Part shown: positions 4,081 to 9,887 of the stretch, one piece after another
Numbering within the stretch: position 1 is the stretch's first letter
Layout of the letters: each line of letters starts with the position of its first letter
DNA from: Lachnospiraceae bacterium
Lineage (GTDB): Bacteria; Bacillota; Clostridia; Lachnospirales; Lachnospiraceae
DNA length: 9,887 nucleotides
Assembly: GCA_003484785.1 (NCBI GenBank)
Contig: DNAD01000162.1
Coordinates: 1-9,887, forward strand
Reading direction: 5' to 3'
The notes under the pieces: generated by a model
What the model saw: the letters and a program-made list of their open reading frames with translations, nothing else
Databases searched by the model: none
Told to the model about the DNA's origin: nothing
Program-made: the position numbers and the translations under genes

Positions 4081-6759
4081 CTATTCTTTTGTAAAGGTCA
4101 CAGCCACCGGTGAGGTCGTGCTGTATTCAGCGCCAAGAGTGAAGTAAGTAACGGTCACGGCTCCTGAATCGCTTCCGGCTATTCCGGTCTGAACCAGATT
4201 ATACGGGAAGGATACGGTTGTATACCGCCCAAGCTCTACCCCGGCCGCGTTCACAAGCACGATTATAGCCTCTGTTCCCGCCAGATAATCCGCAGGAGCC
4301 TGGATACTGAAGTTGCAGGAATAGGTGGTGGGGCCCTTGCTTACGTTAAAATCAACGTTATCCCCTTCATTTACCGTAGACCCGGCCGCAACGCTCTGGG
4401 ATACCACCATTCCCTTTGCAACGGTCTCGTTAACCTCTTCCCCCACATTAGCGTAGGTAAGGCCGAGGGAATCAAGGATCACCTTTGCTTCCTCCGCAGT
4501 CTTGCCGGAAAGATCCGGTACCGTAACCTCCTTTACGGGCTTGCCCGTGCAGATATAGACCGTGATCTCACTTCCAAGCGGCGCATCGGTTCCGCCCTCG
4601 GGAGACTGTCTCACCACGGAATTGATGGCCGCCTCCTCATCCTCGGTTTCTTCCTCAAGGACAGTGAATTCCTCATTCTCAAGCATCACTCTGGCTTCGG
4701 CCTTTAACAGTCCCTTCACATCGGGGACCTTGACCATTTTCACGTCTGCCGCAGCTTCCGGGCCTTCCTCAGAGGCCTCCACCTTGCCGCTTGATACAAC
4801 AAGCTCAAGGACTCCTCCCTCCTCTATGGCTTCCCCTGCCGGGGGAGTCTGCTCGGATATGATATCCTTGTCATACTGTGTGGATTCCTTATAGGATGCC
4901 TTTGCGGTTAGCCCCGCTTCTCTCAGAACGGTTGACGCTTCTTCCAGGCTGAGGCCCACAACCTCCGGCGTTTCCACCATGCCCTCCGCAAGCTTTCCGG
5001 AAGGAGTGGCACTGAACAGCCCGAAGGCCCTTCCCACTACAAAGACTGCCACCAGAGCCACAACAATAGCGGCAACTACCAGAAGCACCGACATTATCCC
5101 CTCCATCTTGGGATCAACATCGCTTCCTTCGTTGTCGGTCATATATACATCATCCCTGTTCTTTCTGTTACGTTTCACAGGAGCGGGCTCTATATTCTCT
5201 ATCTCCTGCTCTTCCTCCTGTCTCCTCTTCTCCTTTTCCGCTCTCGCCCTTCTCTTTTCGGCTTCTCTGTTGTTCTTTTTCTTCTTTCTGCCCTGGCCGC
5301 GCTTCCTTGAAGGCTGCTCGTCCTCCTCATCCTCCGGCATCTGTTCGTTCGGCCTCTGGTTCACAAGCGTGGGTGTAAAGAGGAAATCGATCATATCGTC
5401 ATCATTCTCATCCTCGGCCTCCTCCATGGAGGGAAGCACCACCTGCGCCTGCTGCCCCGCCGGAATTCCGGGCAGGGGCTGGCTGACATATTTGCTCTGG
5501 TACTGCTGTTCGGGAAACGGCTGTACCGGCTGTCTCGGAGGCATTTCCTGCACAGGCTGCCCCGGGGGCATTTCCTGCACGGGACGGTTTACATAATATT
5601 GCTGTTCCCCCATCATCTGGCGCCCGGGAACGTTTCCGGGCATCTCTCTTTCGACCGGCGGCTGCCCCGTATACTGTCTGGGAGACTGAGGTCCCGGTCC
5701 GGGCGGGATCCTCCGGTTCTTAAGATGCTCCGGAGGAAGCTGCTGCATCGCCGGGTTGACAGGCGCCGGCACAGGCGCAGGCTCTCTGTAGGCCCGGTTT
5801 TGATACATCTGATCCCTGTAGCTTTCCTGTGGCACCTGATCTGCGGCTACCGTCCGCCTGATCTCCTGCCTGTCTCTCTCCGTTATGGTTCTTGTACCGG
5901 CATTGCTGGCCGCATCGGAGATCACGACGAAATTCTCATCGGGATTTATAAGAGACCTCTTCAGATCCGCTATGAGCTCGGAGATATTCAGATATCTCCT
6001 GTCCGGATTCTTCTGGGTACATTTAAAGATTATCTGCTCCACCGAGACCGGTATGTCCTGTACATATATCCTCGGTGAGGGCATTTCCTCCTGGATATGC
6101 TTGATCGCTATGGAAACCGTGGTCTCTCCGTCAAAGGGGACCCTTCCGGTCACCATCTCAAACAGACTGATACCTATGGAATATATATCGCTCTTGGCGT
6201 CGGAATATCCGCCCCTGGCCTGCTCCGGAGAGGTATAGTGAACCGAGCCCATGGCGTGAGTCGTGATCGTATCGCTGGTGGCCGCCCGGGCTATGCCGAA
6301 ATCCGCCACCTTAACCTTTCCGTCCCTTGAGATGATGATATTCTGAGGCTTGATATCCCGGTGTATGATGCCCTTGTTGTGCGCGGCCTCAATACCCATG
6401 GATACCTGTATCGCTATGCTCACGGCCTCCTTTACGGAAAGCCTTATCTTTTTCTCTATGTAATTCTTCAGGGTAATACCGTCAACGAGCTCCATCACAA
6501 AATAATACAGCCCGTTTTCGTCCCCGACATCGTAGACGTTTACTATATTGGGATGCATAAGGCCTGCCGCAGCCTGAGCCTCAGCCTTAAACTTCGATAC
6601 AAAATTCTTATTTGACGAATACTCGTCCTTTAATACCTTAATGGCTATCTCTCTGTTGAGCTTTCTGTCAACAGCCTTATAAACATTAGCCATTCCGCCG
6701 GTACCGATGAGCTCGATCACCTCATACCGCTCGCCCAGTATTGTCCCCGGAACTAACAT
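4081..6759 (-). CDS. prkC: PASTA-domain membrane Ser/Thr kinase PrkC (Stk1 family), long-linker variant
   Basis: Hanks-type kinase that couples extracellular muropeptide or lipid II sensing to phosphorylation of cell-wall, division and translation proteins. Kinase domain at residues 12-270: Gly loop GTGGMA (19-24), Lys41, Glu60, HRDIKPQN (133-140, Asp135), DFG (153-155), a Thr-rich activation loop (161-176) and SPEQ (177-180). Residues 281-550 form a disordered linker: Pro/Gln-rich, then acidic (446-481), then Lys/Arg/Glu-rich (485-540). One membrane helix spans about 556-577. Outside are three PASTA domains (about 595-659, 676-741, 745-810) and a beta-rich C-terminal segment (811-892). At 892 residues it is much longer than the roughly 650 of Bacillus PrkC, mostly because of the linker. 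GAGG seven bases before the ATG lies in the end of prpC; the start overlaps prpC by 7 bases. All catalytic residues are present, so activity is expected. Confidence 0.96.
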   Translation of the reverse strand: MLVPGTILGERYEVIELIGTGGMANVYKAVDRKLNREIAIKVLKDEYSSNKNFVSKFKAEAQAAAGLMHPNIVNVYDVGDENGLYYFVMELVDGITLKNYIEKKIRLSVKEAVSIAIQVSMGIEAAHNKGIIHRDIKPQNIIISRDGKVKVADFGIARAATSDTITTHAMGSVHYTSPEQARGGYSDAKSDIYSIGISLFEMVTGRVPFDGETTVSIAIKHIQEEMPSPRIYVQDIPVSVEQIIFKCTQKNPDRRYLNISELIADLKRSLINPDENFVVISDAASNAGTRTITERDRQEIRRTVAADQVPQESYRDQMYQNRAYREPAPVPAPVNPAMQQLPPEHLKNRRIPPGPGPQSPRQYTGQPPVEREMPGNVPGRQMMGEQQYYVNRPVQEMPPGQPVQEMPPRQPVQPFPEQQYQSKYVSQPLPGIPAGQQAQVVLPSMEEAEDENDDDMIDFLFTPTLVNQRPNEQMPEDEEDEQPSRKRGQGRKKKKNNREAEKRRARAEKEKRRQEEEQEIENIEPAPVKRNRKNRDDVYMTDNEGSDVDPKMEGIMSVLLVVAAIVVALVAVFVVGRAFGLFSATPSGKLAEGMVETPEVVGLSLEEASTVLREAGLTAKASYKESTQYDKDIISEQTPPAGEAIEEGGVLELVVSSGKVEASEEGPEAAADVKMVKVPDVKGLLKAEARVMLENEEFTVLEEETEDEEAAINSVVRQSPEGGTDAPLGSEITVYICTGKPVKEVTVPDLSGKTAEEAKVILDSLGLTYANVGEEVNETVAKGMVVSQSVAAGSTVNEGDNVDFNVSKGPTTYSCNFSIQAPADYLAGTEAIIVLVNAAGVELGRYTTVSFPYNLVQTGIAGSDSGAVTVTYFTLGAEYSTTSPVAVTFTKE
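5506..5586 (-). repeat. 27-base in-frame tandem repeat in the prkC linker
   Basis: Three successive units encode R-PVQEMPP-G (residues 392-400), Q-PVQEMPP-R (401-409) and the degenerate Q-PVQPFPE-Q (410-418). The first two units are almost identical in DNA (both contain GTGCAGGAAATGCC), while the third has diverged. The repeat lies in the Pro/Gln-rich cytoplasmic linker between kinase domain and membrane helix, so unit number could vary without a frameshift. Only about two and a half copies are present. Confidence 0.8.
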
Positions 6760-7499
6760 GTCTCCACCTCATCAAAAAACGGACTTACGATCAAAACCGT
6801 TATATTATCCTTTCCCCCGTTGTGATTTGCCAGCTTTATGAGGCTGTTCACTTCTTCCTCGATATCCCCGTTCCCTTCAACTATCTTTAGGATATCCTCC
6901 TCGCCCACCATATTGGTAAGCCCGTCGGAGCACAGAAGTATCTTATCCCCTTTTCTGAGATCCACCTCAAAAAAATCTATATCCACGCTGTCGACGACCC
7001 CTATCGCCCTGGTGATGATATTCTTGTCGGGGTGGTTTCGTGCCTCCTCCTTTGTTATCTCACCGCTTTTGACCATCTCCTCCACAAGGGAATGATCCCT
7101 GGTGATCTGCATGATCTCCTCATTTATCAGATACAGTCTCGAATCCCCCACGTTGGCAACATAGAGGATATCGTCAACCACAGTTCCCATAACCACAGTC
7201 GTACCCATTCCGCTGTAGGCCTCATCCGAAACCGCCTTGCGGTATACCTCGTCATTGGCAGCCTCTATGGCATGCTTCATGACTCTTACGGGTTCGGTAT
7301 CCTCGGACAGCATGGTCTCGTTCTCTATGACCCTTACGGTACATTGAGACGCATAATCTCCCGCGCTGTGGCCTCCCATTCCATCGGCCACAACAAAGAT
7401 ATTGGGCAGGTTCCCCAGAGGGAGCTCACTGTAGTAAAAGCTGTCCTGGTTCATATTCCGCCTTCTGCCTATATCGGTTCTCGCAACTATCTTAAGCAC
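6753..7499 (-). CDS. prpC: PP2C-type Ser/Thr protein phosphatase PrpC (Stp)
   Basis: Metal-dependent (Mn/Mg) cytoplasmic phosphatase that removes phosphate from PrkC and its substrates. The 248 residues match the compact bacterial PP2C length. Metal-ligand motifs are all visible: NQD (Asp19), ADGMGGHSAG (Asp39), SDGL (Asp192) and GKDN (Asp231). The GMGTT (97-101) and NVGDSR (116-121) strands are also intact. The start is a GTG; no other start codon lies between it and an in-frame TAA at 7515-7517, and the N-terminus (LKIVARTDIGRRRNMNQD) aligns with the family. The AAGGAG site lies 11 bases upstream, inside the last codons of rlmN. Eight... seven or eight bases is the whole gap to rlmN (7500-7507), and the 3' end overlaps prkC by 7 bases, so phosphatase and kinase are made together as in other Firmicutes. 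Confidence 0.95.
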   Translation of the reverse strand: MLKIVARTDIGRRRNMNQDSFYYSELPLGNLPNIFVVADGMGGHSAGDYASQCTVRVIENETMLSEDTEPVRVMKHAIEAANDEVYRKAVSDEAYSGMGTTVVMGTVVDDILYVANVGDSRLYLINEEIMQITRDHSLVEEMVKSGEITKEEARNHPDKNIITRAIGVVDSVDIDFFEVDLRKGDKILLCSDGLTNMVGEEDILKIVEGNGDIEEEVNSLIKLANHNGGKDNITVLIVSPFFDEVETC

Positions 7500-7507
7500 G
7501 ACTGATA

Positions 7508-8605
7508 CTACTCCTTATCCTGTAACTGCTCAGTACCTTCACAGCTACCTTTTCTTTTGTAATCGCGTCTGAGCTGGCCGCAGGCCCCGTCTATATCCCG
7601 CCCCAGTTCCCTTCTAATAGTAACATTAAAATGATTATTTTCAAGCTTATTTTGAAACGCCCTCACCCTTTCGTTCCCGGGCTGCCTGTAGCCTCTCTCC
7701 CTGACGGGATTGACCGGGATCAGATTAATATGGGCATTCATTCCCTTAAGAAGGCCTGAAAGAGCCGCCGCATCCTCGTCAGTATCATTGAAGCCCTCTA
7801 TCAGGCTGTATTCAAAGGTCAGCCTCCTGCCGGTCCTTTGGTAGTACTCCCTGCATGTATCGATGAGCTCGGATATCCTGTAGCCCCGGGATACGGGCAT
7901 CAGTTTCCTTCTCTTTTCATCCGTTGCGGCATGCAGGGATATTGCAAGCGTTATATTAAGATCCTCCCTCTCAAGCCTTCGTATCCCGTTAAGAAGCCCG
8001 CAGGTGGAAAGAGTGATATTCCTCTGGCTTATATTAAGCCCTCTTTCATCGTTTATGAGCCGTATGAAACGGATAGAATTATCATAGTTGTCAAGAGGCT
8101 CTCCGGTTCCCATCATCACAACGTTTGATACCCTCTCCCCGGTATCCCTGATGATGCCGTATACCTGCCCCAGCATCTCTCCCGCGGCAAGGTCCCTGTT
8201 TTTTCCTCCGATCGCGGAAGCACAGAAGCTGCAGCCCATGCCGCAGCCGGCCTGGGTTGAGATACATACGCTGTTTCCGTGCTCATACCTCATGAATACG
8301 CTCTCTATGAGATTCCCGTCAAAGAGCCTGAAAAGATATTTCCTGGTGCCGTCATATTCAGAAACCCTCACCAGCTCCTTTTCCACCTTCAAAAGCCCGG
8401 GATCGGAAGACAGCTCCTCCTTAAGCCTTCCCGGAAGGTTTCCCATTTCATCAAAGCTCTGCGCAAGTCTCTTATGAAGCCACCCAAAGAGCTGATCGGT
8501 CCTGAAGCGCTTATATCCTTTTTTTTCCATAAGCCCGGATACCTCATCATAATAAAGGGATCTTATATCCGGACCGGGCCCTGTCTCAGGATCGCTCACA
8601 TGCAT
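7508..8605 (-). CDS. rlmN: Dual-specificity 23S rRNA/tRNA adenine-C2 methyltransferase RlmN
   Basis: Radical-SAM enzyme that installs 2-methyladenosine at A2503 of 23S rRNA and, in characterised homologues, A37 of some tRNAs. The 365 residues are a normal length. The N-terminal accessory domain contains FRTDQLFGWLHK (34-45). The 4Fe-4S motif is C121-x3-C125-x2-C128. Cys114 and Cys342 (in DIDGACGQL) correspond to the catalytic cysteine pair, and Glu101 sits where the E. coli enzyme has its base-contacting Glu. GTGEP (166-170) is the SAM-binding GEP motif. The ATG start is supported by AGGTGA six bases upstream and by the fit of the N-terminus to the family. The gene overlaps the end of rsmB. 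The tail after residue 350 (RKGSCEGTEQLQDKE) is poorly conserved, and its last codons supply the ribosome binding site of prpC. The resistance enzyme Cfr has the same fold, but the housekeeping synteny favours RlmN. Confidence 0.96.
   Translation of the reverse strand: MHVSDPETGPGPDIRSLYYDEVSGLMEKKGYKRFRTDQLFGWLHKRLAQSFDEMGNLPGRLKEELSSDPGLLKVEKELVRVSEYDGTRKYLFRLFDGNLIESVFMRYEHGNSVCISTQAGCGMGCSFCASAIGGKNRDLAAGEMLGQVYGIIRDTGERVSNVVMMGTGEPLDNYDNSIRFIRLINDERGLNISQRNITLSTCGLLNGIRRLEREDLNITLAISLHAATDEKRRKLMPVSRGYRISELIDTCREYYQRTGRRLTFEYSLIEGFNDTDEDAAALSGLLKGMNAHINLIPVNPVRERGYRQPGNERVRAFQNKLENNHFNVTIRRELGRDIDGACGQLRRDYKRKGSCEGTEQLQDKE
7511..7516 (-). promoter_or_regulatory. Ribosome binding site of prpC inside the rlmN 3' end
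   Basis: AAGGAG is formed by the last two sense codons of rlmN (AAG GAG) directly before its TAG stop. It lies 11 bases upstream of the GTG start of prpC, a long but usable spacing, and supports the GTG as the true start because no ATG is available in frame. Confidence 0.7.
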
Positions 8606-9887
8606 TTAATATCACCTGTTTTCCTAAATCTCGCTATGAAAAAGCCGTCGGAGAGATGGATCCCCGGAAGCAGGGCAATGCTTCCTTCCTCCGTGCTTTC
8701 CTCCGAAAGCTCCCCCGGCAGAAGCTCCTTTATCGACTCAGGGCTTAAGGACAGCTCGTTTTTTATATAATCATAATTATCCTGATTCTCTGCCCTGTCT
8801 ATGGTACAGGTACTGTACAGAAGGGTTCCTCCGGGCTTTACATATGCCGATACCGTTTTCAGTATCCGTCTCTGCAGTAAGGCCAGAGCTTCGAAATCCT
8901 CCTCCATAAGCCTGTATTTAATATCCTTCTTCCTTCCCATAACTCCGAGACCGCTGCAGGGAAGATCCGCGATCACCACGTCAAAGCCGTTTTCATCCTT
9001 TTCGGAGAAGGTAAGGGCGTCATATACCTCTGTCGTTATATTGCCCCCAAAGCCCTGTCGTTTTATGTTCTCATTTATGAGCCTGACCTTATCCTCTGAA
9101 ATATCCCTTGCCACGACCTCTCCGCTTCCCCTGAGGATATCCAGAACGTGGCAGGTCTTGCCTCCGGGAGCGGCACAGACATCCAATACCCTGTCTCCCT
9201 CCTCTATTCCCGCAAGGATCACCGCGAGCATGGCGCCGATATCGGAGATGCCGAACAGCCCCTCCATAAAGGCCCTGCTTTCGATAAGAAGCTCAGGCTG
9301 TTTTACCAAAAGAGCGGAGGAAACGTAAGGGGCATCCTCTGTTTCGATCCCCTCCTTCATAAGAAGCTCCTTCAGCTCATCCTTTGAGACCCTGCTCTCA
9401 TTGGTCCTTATGAAAACGGGACGGCTGTCAAGCTGTGCCTTAAGTATCCTTTCGGTGGTTTTAAGGCCCTGCTGGTCTGTAAGACGTTTTACGATATGCA
9501 GGGGAACTGAATACTTTACCGACAGATGATCAAGCGGCTCTTTTTCCGGGTCCGGCCATTTGATCGCATCCTTATTCCTGCAGACTGCCCTTAACACCCC
9601 GTTGACATAGCCCTTCAGGCCTTCATAGCCCATGAGGGAGCAAAGCTTTACCGCTTCGTTTACCGAGGCCCGCTCGGGCACCCCGTCCATATAAAGTATC
9701 TCATATATGCTCTGCCTTAACAGCATGAGGATAACGGGCTTTATCTTTTTTGGTCCGACACTGCTAAAACATTTAATGATATGGTCGAGTTCAAGCTTCC
9801 TTTCTATGGTCCCGCTTACAAGCCTGTCTATATATAAACGTTCTCTTTTCTCCAAGGAAGAATGTTTATCCAGCACATCCTTTAAGA
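8596..9887 (-). CDS. rsmB: 16S rRNA m5C967 methyltransferase RsmB (5' end outside window)
   Basis: RsmB methylates cytosine 967 of 16S rRNA with S-adenosylmethionine. Numbering from a GTG at 9876, residues 1-130 form the NusB-like RNA-binding domain. The Rossmann methyltransferase follows, with the SAM-binding motif DVCAAPGGKT (232-241), the motif ADLPCSGLG (303-311, Cys307) and the nucleophile motif STCT (Cys357). The C-terminus carries the family ending LLPGIHLSDGFFIAR. The frame stays open to the window edge (upstream codons read L-K-D-V), and family members have about 20 more residues before this point. The GTG is therefore probably internal, and the true start lies beyond 9887. Its stop overlaps the rlmN start by 10 bases. 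The usual QD of the motif before the methyltransferase core reads SD here (residues 211-212), a small deviation. Family assignment is firm; the exact target base is inferred from the family. Confidence 0.95.
   Translation of the reverse strand, partial: LKDVLDKHSSLEKRERLYIDRLVSGTIERKLELDHIIKCFSSVGPKKIKPVILMLLRQSIYEILYMDGVPERASVNEAVKLCSLMGYEGLKGYVNGVLRAVCRNKDAIKWPDPEKEPLDHLSVKYSVPLHIVKRLTDQQGLKTTERILKAQLDSRPVFIRTNESRVSKDELKELLMKEGIETEDAPYVSSALLVKQPELLIESRAFMEGLFGISDIGAMLAVILAGIEEGDRVLDVCAAPGGKTCHVLDILRGSGEVVARDISEDKVRLINENIKRQGFGGNITTEVYDALTFSEKDENGFDVVIADLPCSGLGVMGRKKDIKYRLMEEDFEALALLQRRILKTVSAYVKPGGTLLYSTCTIDRAENQDNYDYIKNELSLSPESIKELLPGELSEESTEEGSIALLPGIHLSDGFFIARFRKTGDIKCM

Noticed and set aside
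4979..5596. Plus-strand 205-residue Ser-rich open frame
   Set aside because: It is the antisense of the Glu/Lys/Arg-rich and Pro/Gln-rich linker of prkC; low complexity, no ribosome binding site, no recognisable domain.
5599..6238. Plus-strand open frames opposite the prkC kinase domain
   Set aside because: They lie fully inside a strongly conserved coding region on the other strand and show no protein family features.
7508..8605. Cfr-type antibiotic resistance methyltransferase
   Set aside because: The fold and cysteines are shared, but the position between rsmB and prpC and the RlmN-like ends indicate the housekeeping enzyme.
8279..8770. Plus-strand 163-residue frame across the rsmB-rlmN junction
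   Set aside because: It is antisense to two intact conserved genes and has no start site or domain of its own.

Overview
All nine genes in this window lie on the minus strand, so transcription reads from high to low coordinates. The gene order is rsmB, rlmN, prpC, prkC, rsgA, rpe, a UbiA-type membrane prenyltransferase, a HAD phosphatase and an aquaporin. The first six genes form the conserved Firmicutes translation/kinase cluster (in Bacillus subtilis priA-def-fmt-rsmB-rlmN-prpC-prkC-cpgA-rpe-thiN). The synteny, medium GC content, frequent ATA and AGG codons, strong AAGGAG ribosome binding sites, and a PASTA kinase with a large linker suggest a Clostridia member, probably Lachnospiraceae. 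This placement is an inference.

Region 9887-7508 holds two RNA methyltransferases: RsmB (16S m5C, 5' end cut off by the window edge) and RlmN (23S/tRNA m2A). Region 7499-4081 holds the signalling pair PrpC (PP2C phosphatase) and PrkC (one-pass membrane Ser/Thr kinase, 892 residues, three PASTA domains). Region 4078-2535 holds RsgA (ribosome-assembly GTPase) and Rpe (ribulose-phosphate epimerase). Junctions from rsmB to the HAD gene are overlaps or gaps of at most 15 bases, so these eight genes very probably form one transcriptional unit with translational coupling.

Where Bacillus has thiN after rpe, this genome has a UbiA-family protein (about 2551-1610) that resembles polyprenyl-phosphate phosphoribosyltransferases (the mycobacterial DPPR synthase type). 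It is followed 15 bases later by a HAD phosphatase (1594-902). A phosphoribosyl transfer to a polyprenyl phosphate followed by 5-phosphate removal is a coherent two-step proposal. It would put a lipid-linked pentose pathway in the same operon as the envelope-sensing kinase. No DprE1/DprE2-like epimerase is present in the window.

After a 110-base gap (792-901) comes an AqpZ-like water channel (791-102) with its own strong ribosome binding site. The last 101 bases (1-101) are noncoding and contain three consecutive stem-loops that are not followed by a U-tract. They may be an interspersed repeat or a structured 3' end. The most notable items are the UbiA-HAD pair in the thiN position, the 270-residue charge-segregated linker of PrkC with a 27-base tandem repeat, the extra C-terminal domain beyond the PASTA domains, and the hairpin cluster at 1-101.
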